From positions 1-46,142 of the forward strand of contig CAIPTA010000187.1 of the NCBI GenBank assembly GCA_903867855.1: a DNA stretch of 46,142 bases, given 5' to 3'. The notes below the pieces were generated by a model. That model was not told where the DNA came from. It ran no database searches and was given only the letters and a program-made list of their open reading frames with translations. This DNA comes from Oligoflexia bacterium. GTDB lineage: Bacteria > Bdellovibrionota > UBA1018 > CAIPTA01. Of the stretch, positions 16,263 through 25,553 are shown in pieces. Numbering within the stretch: the first letter of the stretch is position 1; every line of letters starts with the position of its first letter. Position numbers and translations under genes: made by a program.

Positions 16263-17753
16263 ATGGATGTGAACATGAGCCACCTTCTATTTTTCCTTTT
16301 ATTGCTGCCCACTTCCTCTCGAGCTAGTTGCAATGCTTCACCTAGTAGGCTCGATCTTGCTTACTCACAATGCGATAAGATGCACTCAGCTACGCTTCCT
16401 AAGGACATTGCGAGAGCGCTTGGAGACTTGCAGCGGGAGGGCTTCTGCGCCACGCCTGACCAACAAAGGGCTACCGCGGCACCCCTCAAAGCGATCTGTG
16501 CAGAACCTGGAAAATTTATTTGCAGCAACAAAACGGGCTTATTCTTTAACTCCCAGTGCCAGTTGGAATTAGTAGAATCAAAAGATATTGGTGAGTTAGC
16601 TAGCTATAAAAATGAAGAGTGCGCCTTTGATCAGGAAAAGGCAGATTTTATTCAAAAGCATAGGGCGGAGTGTGGTTCGGCATGGAGTGGAAAGGATTGT
16701 GAAGATCATCTAAAGGTAATCTATGCGGCGGACATTTTAAAAATGGAGCGTCTTCATTTTTATACCCCTGAACGCGTGGCGAGAGTGAAGGCCTATTTTG
16801 ATCGAGCGAAGCAAAAGTTTATCGATCTCATCACCGCCAGTAGCTTGGTGCCTGAATATCAAAAACCACTTCTGCTTTCTCGAATACAAGGCACAGAATT
16901 ATTTCTAGATCCGAACGCGGATAAAACCCCTGAGTGCATGAACGCTGGGTTGAATCCACCCGGTTCTGAATTTTATAATGATATAAGTAGATCGATAGTA
17001 GTGGTTTGCTTGGGCGTGATGGCAAATCTAGAGCGCACAAATCCTCAATCACTCCTCTTAACGATGGCTCATGAACTTTCCCATAGTATAGATCCCTGTG
17101 TTTTGGAAGCCACGGAGATGATGGCACTACATCCCGATCCAGGCTTGGGTAAAAAAACCTATCCGGGACTTTTGCAATGTTTACGTGGTGGCCGGGGAAC
17201 AGATGGATGCCAATCCTCTATACTCAATTGTAATTCTCCCAAAGGGATTGCCGATGCAATTGTAGAATTTGAGAATAAGGCGATCAAAGATAATCCACTG
17301 CAGTTTGCCAATTCGCCAGACCGAGATCAGCTGGAACACGATTTAGCATTTGAGATGAACGCTACTCCGGATTGTTCCCACGGCAAATCGGATCAGAATA
17401 CGGAGAGTATGAATGCCGCAGACTTTCGGAAAGACCCAGAACCTGTGGAGCAAATTGGTGAGAGTTTTGCGGATTTCATGGGGGCAGAAATTGCGGGGCG
17501 TATTGCTGCCGAAGATGCAGCACGAGGAACTTTCAACGCGAAAGATGGCATGGATGCGCTAGTGGCCACCGCAGCCAGCTTTGCTCAGTTGCATGGCGGA
17601 TGTCGCCAGGAAAATACTCATGATGAACATCCCATCGGGATTTTGCGGATTAATCGAGATATTATGAGCAATCAAAATTATCGAGAGGCGATGGGGTGCA
17701 TGAATGGCCCGCCAGTTTCGAAAGGTGCGGGCACTACCTGTAAGGGGCTTTAA
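16263..17753 (+). CDS. Secreted zinc metallopeptidase-like protein (HExxH/ExxxD gluzincin, M13-like motifs)
   Basis: After a signal peptide (MSHLLFFLLLLPTSSRASC) comes a Cys-rich exported protein of about 475 residues. It holds the zinc motif HELSHSID (270-277 from this start) and a downstream ESFAD at 400-404. HExxH followed by ExxxD is the ligand arrangement of neprilysin-type (M13) gluzincins, and Asp after HELSHSI also fits M13. The rest does not look like M13, and about 18 cysteines suggest many disulfides. I chose ATG 16263; ATG 16275 would give a cleaner signal peptide, and an upstream TTG at 16233 is unlikely. The next gene starts three bases after the stop. Peptidase activity is inference from the motifs. 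Confidence 0.7.
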   Translation: MDVNMSHLLFFLLLLPTSSRASCNASPSRLDLAYSQCDKMHSATLPKDIARALGDLQREGFCATPDQQRATAAPLKAICAEPGKFICSNKTGLFFNSQCQLELVESKDIGELASYKNEECAFDQEKADFIQKHRAECGSAWSGKDCEDHLKVIYAADILKMERLHFYTPERVARVKAYFDRAKQKFIDLITASSLVPEYQKPLLLSRIQGTELFLDPNADKTPECMNAGLNPPGSEFYNDISRSIVVVCLGVMANLERTNPQSLLLTMAHELSHSIDPCVLEATEMMALHPDPGLGKKTYPGLLQCLRGGRGTDGCQSSILNCNSPKGIADAIVEFENKAIKDNPLQFANSPDRDQLEHDLAFEMNATPDCSHGKSDQNTESMNAADFRKDPEPVEQIGESFADFMGAEIAGRIAAEDAARGTFNAKDGMDALVATAASFAQLHGGCRQENTHDEHPIGILRINRDIMSNQNYREAMGCMNGPPVSKGAGTTCKGL

Positions 17754-17756
17754 GCG

Positions 17757-18158
17757 ATGAATTTTTTTGTATTTCTTTTGTTACTTTCGCATTCTGCAAA
17801 CGCAACAAGCGCAATTCCTGAAAAATTTCGGCTTCATGTTTTGCTTCCCAATGTTTCGGCGCGAGATATTGAAATCCGTCATGATGTTAAATTGAATCAG
17901 TACCGAGTTTCGTATTTAAAGAAACCCGCGGGAAAACGAATTCAAAAGCAATTTTCGCTCCTGGTTGCACAGGATCTTTACGCTGATTTGTGGAAAGCGG
18001 CTCCAAACTATGCTGGATGGCAATCTGATATCGATTGTATTCGCCGCGAAACTTGGAATGTGGATGTGGATGGAGTGAAGAAGCGAGTTTGCTACAGCCC
18101 CAAGCTTGGAGACGCGCTCTCCAAGCTCGAAAAGACTGTAGCTCTACTCTTGCGTTAA
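17757..18158 (+). CDS. Small secreted protein of unknown function
   Basis: A 133-residue protein with signal peptide MNFFVFLLLLSHSANATS and a mature part of about 116 residues. Two cysteines (in DIDCIRRE and KKRVCYSP) could form one disulfide. I recognise no family. It starts three bases after the stop of the gluzincin-like gene and must share its transcript, so it might be an inhibitor, chaperone or partner of that protein; this is inference. It ends immediately before the stop codon of the convergent M28 gene. Confidence 0.65.
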   Translation: MNFFVFLLLLSHSANATSAIPEKFRLHVLLPNVSARDIEIRHDVKLNQYRVSYLKKPAGKRIQKQFSLLVAQDLYADLWKAAPNYAGWQSDIDCIRRETWNVDVDGVKKRVCYSPKLGDALSKLEKTVALLLR

Positions 18159-19208
18159 TTACTGAATTACCGCCATGCGTGCAGCGAACACTACACCGAT
18201 TTGGGCGATCTTGAAGAAGTAGTCTTGATCGATCTTGTCGTAAGTATCGCCACCATTTTGATCAAAATGTGGATTGTCGAAGGCGCTATGTTCGGAAAAT
18301 ACTACCGCAGGAACACCGATTTCCCACATAGCATAGTGATCACTGTTTTCACCCATGCAACCGCGTACTACTTGTAGGGTAGAAAATTGGGTCGCCGTTT
18401 CTGCGAGGGCATCGCCGAGAGAGCTGTATTTGAAGCCGTGGAAACCACCGGAGCAGCTATAAACATCAAACTTGTCGTTTTTGGAGCAAACGCCATCGCT
18501 GATGCAATTCCAGCCACTTTGTTCATTATCGATCGCCGTCAAAATCTTAAAGCCCTCTTGCGCTGCTTTTTGTTTGATATATTTTGCATATTGACGTGCG
18601 CCTTCTAGCCCGGGCGACTCTTGCTCTTCATAGTCTGCGGCCACGAAGCGCACAGTATTTTGTAGCTGATCTTTGTGAAGAGAGAGAATGCGAGCGGTTT
18701 CCATGAGCGTTGCCATACCGGTCATGTCATCGTCTACACCTGGATTACCGGTTTCATTACCGCCGGGACCAATGCTATCGTAGTGCACAATGATTACGAT
18801 GGAATCTTTACTCTTACCGGGAAGCACAGCCTCAAGATTATGACCCTGAGTTTCGCCGATAGAATGAGCGGTGGTATAGGCCATCTCTTGCACCGGAATA
18901 CCGAGGCTAGTCATATATTGCATCCAGAAGGCGCGGAACTTTGCCTTTGAGGCAGGAGCATAGCGATCCGTGATGGAGTAGGTGGAGCCGTTTACAGTAA
19001 CGGGCATCACGCCTGTCATTTGCTTTAGAACTGTTAATAGCTTTGTTTGATCTACGGCGCGGAAAATATCCATGTAGACAGGATCCGGAGTGCCGAGCAC
19101 AGCGCGTGGAGCTGGCTGCACTGGGAGTAAGCGAGCACTGGACCAATCCGATGCTTGTGCGGTATGCGATAAAGCAAATAAACTAAATAAAAATAGGGCT
19201 GATTTCAT
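18159..19208 (-). CDS. Secreted M28 family zinc aminopeptidase
   Basis: The product has a signal peptide (MKSALFLFSLFALSHTAQA) and the M28 metal motifs in order: VHYDSIG (H142), NPGVDDDMTG (an Asp near 159-161), DYEEQESPG (E194/E195), NSDHYAMWE and a late HFDQNGGDTYDKID with the last His ligand. M28 enzymes are co-catalytic di-zinc aminopeptidases; this one should act outside the cytoplasm. The frame extends upstream to 19259, but GGAGG four bases before the ATG at 19206-19208 and the signal peptide fix the start there. It follows the S41 peptidase gene on the same strand with a 59-base gap. The stop directly abuts the stop of the convergent gene. Confidence 0.9.
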   Translation of the reverse strand: MKSALFLFSLFALSHTAQASDWSSARLLPVQPAPRAVLGTPDPVYMDIFRAVDQTKLLTVLKQMTGVMPVTVNGSTYSITDRYAPASKAKFRAFWMQYMTSLGIPVQEMAYTTAHSIGETQGHNLEAVLPGKSKDSIVIIVHYDSIGPGGNETGNPGVDDDMTGMATLMETARILSLHKDQLQNTVRFVAADYEEQESPGLEGARQYAKYIKQKAAQEGFKILTAIDNEQSGWNCISDGVCSKNDKFDVYSCSGGFHGFKYSSLGDALAETATQFSTLQVVRGCMGENSDHYAMWEIGVPAVVFSEHSAFDNPHFDQNGGDTYDKIDQDYFFKIAQIGVVFAARMAVIQ

Positions 19209-19267
19209 ACGACCTCCGTGTTGATCTGGAAATCGTAACCCGCTATCGGTAGAACGCAACGCCTAAA

Positions 19268-20836
19268 TTAGAGGCGTTCGTCTTTCTCCGAGATGCTCGA
19301 AAGGAAATCATTTTCTACTTTGGTTGGGCTGATATCCAAGCTCTGTTTCCATATCGCGGGAACCTGAAATTCCGCCGCTGGCGCTATAGTTCCGCCATTT
19401 GCCTTAATTTTATCGGCTAGAACAGCTACTGCCTTTTCGAGTTGGCTATCTTTATTCGCTGCGCGATCTGCGGCAGTGGGCTCAATCACTACATCAGGGC
19501 TAGTGCCGTTGCCTTCGATAAGGTCTCCATTAGGTGTTTCCCCGCGAATCACCGAGTAGCGAAATTTATAAGGTGAAACTGGCAGATCAAATGCCTCTGG
19601 TGTGCCAGTGCCTCCGCCTGTTGCCTCACCGACAAAGGTAGCTAAATGATTTCCTTTTAGGGCCGCGGAGAACGTATCGCAAGCACTGAAGCAATATGGA
19701 CTAATCAGCGCCACTACGGGCTTACTATAGGCGGATTTCGTATCTGGGGTCACAGTGAGATCGTGCCATACGGCGAATTGGCCGGTGGCGTCCGCGGTTA
19801 GATCAAAGAAACTAGGTTCCAAGCTGAAAAGAAAATCACTGAGGCGCTCACTGCGCTTGTATCGCACTACGCTTGAGCTAATCAGGCGTTCGATGATGCG
19901 ATCCCCAGAAAGATCGCCGCCACCATTTTTACGAAGGTCGATGATGAGGCCTTGGGTATTCGCCAAACGATCCATCGCCTCGGAAAGTAAATATTCATCT
20001 TGCGAACCTTGAAACGCATCGATGCGAAGGTAGCCAATAGCATTTGGCAGAATTTGTGCAGTAATGAATTCGGCACCTGTTGGTGGCGTAGGGGGAGTGG
20101 TGCTTGGCTTTAAATCAATTTGCACATTCCGGAATAGCGAAACACTTTTTGTAGCATCGCTATTCAGCGCTTTCGCCGTAACAACGAAGGGAGCAGTAAC
20201 TTCATCGGTTCCGATCACATCCACGAGCCGTTTGCCTGCAAAAAAGCGGCGCATGCGTTCCGTACTTCCACTGCTAGCTGTTGCCGAGGCATCGCTGAGG
20301 GCTTTTGCTACTGGCACGCCATTGATGGTTAGAATTTCATCGCCAACAGCCAAATTTACATTGGGGCTAGTGCCCACCACGATTACTTTTTCATGATCTG
20401 TTGCGGGAGCCAATACTTCAACCCGAATCGGAGCCGTATAAATATCGAGGCCACTTAAATCCGCACCAGCGATCACATTCACGTGGCCATCATGAAAGGC
20501 GGAAGCCCAACGGCGGAGAAGCTTATAGTAATCGCTTGAGGAGAGGGAATCGGTGATAGAGTTTTCGAGAGTTTTTGCGAGCGTTTCAAAGTCGCTTCCG
20601 GTATCTGTTCTCTTTAGATCCCAGTAGCAGTAAATTTGTTTACCCACATAAACCACATAGCGAAACTCTTGTTTTAGGCTTTGGCATTTCGTTCCACATG
20701 CGGTGGGATCAATCTGCGAGCTCATAAGGTTCACTTCATCGAGCAACTGAAAGCTTTGGAAGCTGATCGGATGCTTCGTGGCAGCAGCCGCGAAAGAGCA
20801 TTGTAGTGCGAGCGCGAGTATAAATAGTGATTTCAT
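19268..20836 (-). CDS. Secreted S41 family serine peptidase (C-terminal-processing/tricorn-like)
   Basis: A 522-residue exported protein (MKSLFILALALQCSFAAA) with an N-terminal helical region bearing cysteines. A PDZ-like domain follows, with VGDEILTINGVPVAKAL, and then the S41 catalytic domain. Recognisable parts are NAIGYLRIDAF, GLIIDLRKNGGGD and ISPYCFSACDTFSAALKG, the last carrying the catalytic Ser of FSACD. EATGGGTG follows as in other S41 peptidases. These enzymes cleave C-terminal tails or unfolded peptides. GGGGGGA precedes the ATG by three bases. It is probably cotranscribed with the M28 aminopeptidase, which would complement it by trimming N-termini of released peptides. Confidence 0.85.
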   Translation of the reverse strand: MKSLFILALALQCSFAAAATKHPISFQSFQLLDEVNLMSSQIDPTACGTKCQSLKQEFRYVVYVGKQIYCYWDLKRTDTGSDFETLAKTLENSITDSLSSSDYYKLLRRWASAFHDGHVNVIAGADLSGLDIYTAPIRVEVLAPATDHEKVIVVGTSPNVNLAVGDEILTINGVPVAKALSDASATASSGSTERMRRFFAGKRLVDVIGTDEVTAPFVVTAKALNSDATKSVSLFRNVQIDLKPSTTPPTPPTGAEFITAQILPNAIGYLRIDAFQGSQDEYLLSEAMDRLANTQGLIIDLRKNGGGDLSGDRIIERLISSSVVRYKRSERLSDFLFSLEPSFFDLTADATGQFAVWHDLTVTPDTKSAYSKPVVALISPYCFSACDTFSAALKGNHLATFVGEATGGGTGTPEAFDLPVSPYKFRYSVIRGETPNGDLIEGNGTSPDVVIEPTAADRAANKDSQLEKAVAVLADKIKANGGTIAPAAEFQVPAIWKQSLDISPTKVENDFLSSISEKDERL

Positions 20837-20959
20837 AAATCCCCCCAGATTCGTTGCCTAGGGATCTATCATGTGGGCAAGAAAAACAAAACAAATAACG
20901 CGCCACGAAAGAGGGGTCGATTGCTAGGCAAGGATCGCTTTGTTTGCTAGCGTGCAGGC

Positions 20960-22033
20960 ATGATCTTCTTTCTGCTTATGCTATCAGTGCTCGGAGGCTC
21001 AAGCTATTGCGTTTGGCGTGGGCTTCTGCTGCCAGCCTCCTTAGCTTGGCCAATAATTTTCCCCATTCATCTCCTGCTGTATTGTGCCGCTTTGGTGGCG
21101 ATGGTGATTGTCATTACCGGACGCCTTCGATCCACTCAGCGCTCCGATGCTCCCTGGCGGCTTTGGTCACATACCTATTTCTTTTGCTTTTTAGGTCTCC
21201 ACGGATTGCTTTTCACGGGTCTACTGTTGAACTGCATTTTCGTTTTTTTGATTCGAGTTCCAGTGCCTACTGCCTCTACTTGTGCGCTATCGCTTACCTA
21301 TGCCTTGGTAATTTTGGGAGTATGGATCGCACGGCGTGGACCCCTGTTGGTGCCGCATTCCGTTGGCGTTGGAACCACGAAATTAAAAATTGCGCAGATT
21401 AGTGATCTCCATATCGGCGCAACCATTAATGCGAATTATGTGAAGAATGTGGTGGATCTTACCCTGGCTGCGAAACCGGATTGCATCGTGCTAACGGGTG
21501 ATATTGGCGATGGCATGGTTAGTAAACACAAAGATGCCATGGACGAGCTGGCACGTTTGAGCGCGCCACTTGGGGTATTTTTGAGTTTAGGTAACCACGA
21601 ATTCTACTGGCCCACGGATACCTGGATTGCTGCTTTTCAGAAGGCAGGGTTTCGCGTGTTAATCGATGAGCATGTGCAGCTTGAGCAGGGTGGAAAAGAG
21701 TTTTCCCTATTGGGTTTAGCACCAATGAAGAAAAAACCGTTTTTAGAGATAACAGAACAGAAATTGAAAAATTTAATTGTGCTCTCTCACTATCCTGATC
21801 GTGCCCAAGAGGCCGCAGAAAATAAGGCGCTGCTTTTTTTAGCGGGACACACTCACGGCGGCCAGTTCTGGCCCTTCTCATGGATCATTTATTTTTTCCA
21901 TCGTTACGCAAAGGGGCGTTATCAAATCGACGAGACAACTCTTTATATTCATCGCGGAACAGGCTTTTGGGGTCCGCCACTTCGTTTCGGTGCGAGAGCA
22001 GAGATTGCCATTTTTGAGATTGGCCTTACCTAA
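20960..22033 (+). CDS. Membrane-anchored calcineurin-like metallophosphoesterase
   Basis: About four hydrophobic segments occupy the first 130 residues; a cytoplasmic phosphoesterase domain follows. Metal motifs are visible: ISDLHIG with D149 and H151, TGDIGDG with D181, LGNHEFYW with N212/H213, LSHYPD, and AGHTHGGQ near the end. This is the architecture of YaeI/YkuE-type phosphodiesterases, several of which act on lipid-linked substrates at the membrane. No Shine-Dalgarno precedes the ATG, and a weak -10-like TAGCGT lies six bases before it. The stop overlaps the convergent adenylate cyclase gene by eight bases. Confidence 0.85.
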   Translation: MIFFLLMLSVLGGSSYCVWRGLLLPASLAWPIIFPIHLLLYCAALVAMVIVITGRLRSTQRSDAPWRLWSHTYFFCFLGLHGLLFTGLLLNCIFVFLIRVPVPTASTCALSLTYALVILGVWIARRGPLLVPHSVGVGTTKLKIAQISDLHIGATINANYVKNVVDLTLAAKPDCIVLTGDIGDGMVSKHKDAMDELARLSAPLGVFLSLGNHEFYWPTDTWIAAFQKAGFRVLIDEHVQLEQGGKEFSLLGLAPMKKKPFLEITEQKLKNLIVLSHYPDRAQEAAENKALLFLAGHTHGGQFWPFSWIIYFFHRYAKGRYQIDETTLYIHRGTGFWGPPLRFGARAEIAIFEIGLT

Positions 22034-23873
22034 TTTGCGCCACAAAAACATCTGTGGGCGTAGCGCTATCTCGATTGTAAATCCGAGTGCTGATTGGGAA
22101 TTTTTCTTTGTACAATTTTTGCCAATGCTCAAAAGCTTTACTGGAAAGGGCGAGTTCATGAGCGCCAGCGCAGGATTGAATCTTTGCTGCAAAATTTACG
22201 GTACTTCCGAAATAGTCGATTCCTGTGTCTAGCTTCACACCGATCACTGGCCCTGTGTGCACGGAGATTCGGAGACGAATACTTAGATCACTCCGATTTT
22301 CCGGAAACTTTTTCTGGATGGCAACTGCGGCGGCCATCGCGGCTTCGATTTTGGGAAATGCTCCCATCGCTGCATCGCCAATGGTTTTCACAAGCACTCC
22401 ACGATTTTCTTTTATTGCTTGCAATACATCCGCGAAATGAGCCTGCACATCGGCGAATGCCTTTGCATCGCCAACTTCTTTATAAAAGTTTGTAGAGCCA
22501 ACTATATCAGTGAATAGCACTGCTTGTTCACCAAGATATAGTTTTACATTAGAGCGTAAATGCTCCTCAGAAAATAGATCGCGAAACTCAGGGAGAGAGA
22601 GAAGTTGTCCGGGTCGTAAGGCCAGATCTTTTCCTTGGAGTTCCTCAATAATGAAAAGCGTCTTTTCTTGGGTAGGCAAAGATAGTTCTAGATCAAAATC
22701 TGGAGCCAAGCTTACTCGAGATGTTGGTAGAGTGGTTTCGATTTGGAGCTTTTTATTCGTAGACTCAGGCAGGATCTCAAGTTCAAAAGATTCTGCTGTT
22801 CCCTGAAGGCGCGCCCGATAGTGGCCAGGGCTCAATTGCACTCTTAGTTTTTTCTGCTCACCGGAAAGAAGGCGCTGCTGCACTTTGATGTGGCTTTTTT
22901 TTGCGGGTTCAGCGGCGCAATAAACTACTTGGGGAATTTCTCTGATCGCTGGATGCACATGGAAAACGATCTCGATTGCTTCCGCTGTGTCTGTGGAAAA
23001 TTTGATATCGCAAACTTCACATTCTGATTTCTCTGGGAGTTCCCCTAGCGCGGCCGCACTGAGACGAGGACCTTTGCAATGAGGGCAAATCACATTCCAA
23101 CTCAATTGCAGCACGCCCGCTCTGGTTGCGTAGAGCGCAGTAACTAGCAGATCTTCCAGCTTTACCTGCCACTCATGCGCCAGTGGAATGAGCCGAATCG
23201 ATTCGAGATCGAAATCATCCGCTTCTTGAATATGTTTCAGGAGTAGCTCGAGGCAATTCTGGTTAATCGCTTGAGCACTTAATCCAGCTTTCTTTTCGGC
23301 AAGCAAATGTAATTGCTCCTGAGGGAGCGACTTGCCTTCTTTGGAGAGCAGCGAGCGTTCAATCGTTGTATTCTGCTTAGCAATCAGCGCATCGATTTTT
23401 TGAAAGGCAGCTCGGAATTGATTCTGTAAAACGGATTCACTCAGCTTGAGAATAAGTGACCAAAAAAAATTCTGCGGATTCCAGCCAAAATAAATGGAAA
23501 CGATGCGTTTTGAATGGTCCGGGGTTTCGGAAATTAGAAAAACGGAGTGAACTGTTTTTGCGAGGCCTTTTTTGTAGCGCCTCACGGAAGAGATGCTTTG
23601 TTCAGCAACCCATGTCCAAGGTTCTTCGATCCATTCTTGTGGCAGGCCAAGGGTGCTAGTACGCACCACTAATTCGCCATTGATTTCCGTTTCCGTTCGT
23701 GGCGGCAAGCCAAGTTCGCGATTAAAGCGGGAAGTGTCAGAAAGATGTTTCCAAATGGCCACGCGATCTGCGCTCATTTCGAAATGCCAGAGAGTTTCCA
23801 GGCGAGTTTCGGATAGCCATTGCACAGATCCTGATTCGCTAAGTTTTTTCTTAAATGCTTCAATGCTTTGCAT
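22026..23873 (-). CDS. Class III adenylate cyclase with SRPBCC-like and zinc-ribbon (DUF5939-like) domains
   Basis: Three parts are visible. Residues about 25-165 resemble an SRPBCC/START-like fold. Residues about 190-390 contain a zinc ribbon (C263, C266, C285, C288) in what I recall as the DUF5939 region of cyclases. From about 445 a class III nucleotide cyclase domain follows, with metal Asp residues D456 (FTDIVGS) and D500 (TIGD). The K496/D553 pair indicates ATP rather than GTP. N560 is present, but the transition-state Arg is Lys564 (VNFAAKI). Product would be cyclic AMP, in the cytoplasm, perhaps gated by lipid or metal binding. It starts 12 bases after the recQ stop, on the same transcript. 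Confidence 0.85.
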   Translation of the reverse strand: MQSIEAFKKKLSESGSVQWLSETRLETLWHFEMSADRVAIWKHLSDTSRFNRELGLPPRTETEINGELVVRTSTLGLPQEWIEEPWTWVAEQSISSVRRYKKGLAKTVHSVFLISETPDHSKRIVSIYFGWNPQNFFWSLILKLSESVLQNQFRAAFQKIDALIAKQNTTIERSLLSKEGKSLPQEQLHLLAEKKAGLSAQAINQNCLELLLKHIQEADDFDLESIRLIPLAHEWQVKLEDLLVTALYATRAGVLQLSWNVICPHCKGPRLSAAALGELPEKSECEVCDIKFSTDTAEAIEIVFHVHPAIREIPQVVYCAAEPAKKSHIKVQQRLLSGEQKKLRVQLSPGHYRARLQGTAESFELEILPESTNKKLQIETTLPTSRVSLAPDFDLELSLPTQEKTLFIIEELQGKDLALRPGQLLSLPEFRDLFSEEHLRSNVKLYLGEQAVLFTDIVGSTNFYKEVGDAKAFADVQAHFADVLQAIKENRGVLVKTIGDAAMGAFPKIEAAMAAAVAIQKKFPENRSDLSIRLRISVHTGPVIGVKLDTGIDYFGSTVNFAAKIQSCAGAHELALSSKAFEHWQKLYKEKFPISTRIYNRDSATPTDVFVAQIR

Positions 23874-23885
23874 AGGGAGCGGCTC

Positions 23886-25433
23886 TTATTCTTTCTGGAA
23901 TAAGCGTAACTGCTCTAGGAGTTCTGTGCCAAATTTTTCTATTTTCATCGGCCCGAGACCGTGTATTTTTTCTAAGGCTGCCAAGCTCTTTGGATTCTCT
24001 GCGGCCAACTCGCGCATAGTGCGATCACCAAAGATGATGAAGGCTGGCATATCGAGTTCGCTCGCTTTGGTTTTTCGCCAATCGCGGAGCCATTGGAAGC
24101 GTTCCTCTTCGAGCCCATCCAATACATTTGCCTGCGTTTTGTTCTTCTTTTTGCGAATTTTCGCCGTAGAAGGCAGCTTCATTTCCTTATCGGGCTCCAC
24201 AATTTTCCGAGGCGAATCGGGGAGGCAGGAATCACAATGTCCGCATTGTTTGATTCGTTGAGCATCACGATAGTAGAGCAGAATTTCACTGTGGCGACAT
24301 TCCCCACCCTCGGCATAGGCCACGAGGGCATCTAAATTACGATAGCGGGCGCTAATAATATCTTTCGGTGCTTTCGAACTACGAATGAAAAAGGATTGCA
24401 GCCCCTTATCTTGGGTGGAGTAAAGCATAATGCAAGTGGAGTCTTTACCATCCCGCCCAGCACGACCCATCTCTTGATAGAGCGCATCGATATTGCCTGG
24501 CATCTGATAGTGGAGCACGAGGCGCACATCCGGATGATCAATGCCCATGCCAAAGGCATTCGTAGCTACAAGGATCCGAATATCTCCCCGTCCATAGGCT
24601 TCCTGCACGCGTGTGCGCTCTTCGTTATTGAGGCCGGCATGATAGTAATCCGTGTCCTTGAATTGGCGCTTCACCATATTCGAAATCGCTTCTGTATTTT
24701 TACGAGTACCGCAATAGATGATCACGCGTCCGGTTGGCGTTTGCGCTAGGCTCTGCAAGAGAAAGCGTTTTTTCGTTTCTTCGTCTTCACAGAATTCCAC
24801 TTGGTAGTAGAGATTGGGGCGATAGAAACCGTGCACATGGCGCTCTGGATTTTTTAGGCGCAGTTGTTTCGCAATATCTGCTAGCACGATGGGTGTGGCA
24901 GAAGCGGTGAGGGCGAGGATCGGCACATCGGGGCGCAACTCTTTTAGGATACTGAGCTGCCCGTACTCTTCGCGAAAATCATGGCCCCACTGCGATACGC
25001 AATGCGCTTCATCGATAGCGAATAAGCTTATTTTTTGTGTTTTTACCCAATTCTTAAAGCCCTCTTTTTGGGCTCTTTCAGGAGAGAGGTAGAGGAGAAA
25101 TGTGCCGCCTTTTCCCATGCGCTGAAAGATGGCTCGCTTCTCATCCAAGCTTTGGCCAGAGTGTAGGCAGGCTGCGGGAATGCCGAGTTTCTCAAGCGCC
25201 TGCACCTGATCTTTCATGAGTGCGATGAGCGGAGAGATCACCACTACCAATTGATTTTGGTGAACGGCGGGCAACTGATAGCAAAGAGATTTTCCGCCGC
25301 CGGTGGGAAGCACAGCCAACACATCTTGTTGACGCTCAATCGTGGAAATAATTTCTCGCTGGCCCAAGCGAAACGCAGGCAAACGGAATTTTTCCGAGCG
25401 AACAAGATCAAAGCTATCCGAGGTGATTTCCAT
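23886..25433 (-). CDS. recQ: ATP-dependent DNA helicase RecQ, short form
   Basis: The helicase core is complete: GQREII (motif 0), PTGGGKS with K48, DEAH at 141-144 followed by the aromatic-rich CVSQWGHDFR loop, and a GRAGRDGK motif VI. A four-cysteine zinc site ends in CGHCDSC. E. coli RecQ then has a winged-helix domain of about 110 residues; here a lysine-rich linker of about 40 residues leads directly to an HRDC domain (about 440-515). At 515 residues it is about 100 shorter than E. coli RecQ. The family unwinds forks, D-loops and recombination intermediates. AAGGAG lies just before the ATG at 25433. The cyclase gene follows 12 bases later. Confidence 0.93.
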   Translation of the reverse strand: MEITSDSFDLVRSEKFRLPAFRLGQREIISTIERQQDVLAVLPTGGGKSLCYQLPAVHQNQLVVVISPLIALMKDQVQALEKLGIPAACLHSGQSLDEKRAIFQRMGKGGTFLLYLSPERAQKEGFKNWVKTQKISLFAIDEAHCVSQWGHDFREEYGQLSILKELRPDVPILALTASATPIVLADIAKQLRLKNPERHVHGFYRPNLYYQVEFCEDEETKKRFLLQSLAQTPTGRVIIYCGTRKNTEAISNMVKRQFKDTDYYHAGLNNEERTRVQEAYGRGDIRILVATNAFGMGIDHPDVRLVLHYQMPGNIDALYQEMGRAGRDGKDSTCIMLYSTQDKGLQSFFIRSSKAPKDIISARYRNLDALVAYAEGGECRHSEILLYYRDAQRIKQCGHCDSCLPDSPRKIVEPDKEMKLPSTAKIRKKKNKTQANVLDGLEEERFQWLRDWRKTKASELDMPAFIIFGDRTMRELAAENPKSLAALEKIHGLGPMKIEKFGTELLEQLRLFQKE

Positions 25434-25553
25434 ATTTCTCCTTCACCATAGCAGAGCAGTGCGCAAAAGAATAATGGGAAAAAGATTTGTTCTTATGGTG
25501 TAAAATGGTAAATTTTTGGCTATCAAATTCACTTTTGCATAAGGAGACGCTCT

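Noticed and set aside
20856..20950. Repeated TTGC(C)TAG words between the S41 and phosphoesterase genes
   Set aside because: Three 7-8 base words at irregular spacing; could be chance and do not form a consistent operator.
20944..21402. 152-codon frame overlapping the metallophosphoesterase gene
   Set aside because: It is a frame shadow; the phosphoesterase frame has all metal motifs and membrane segments.
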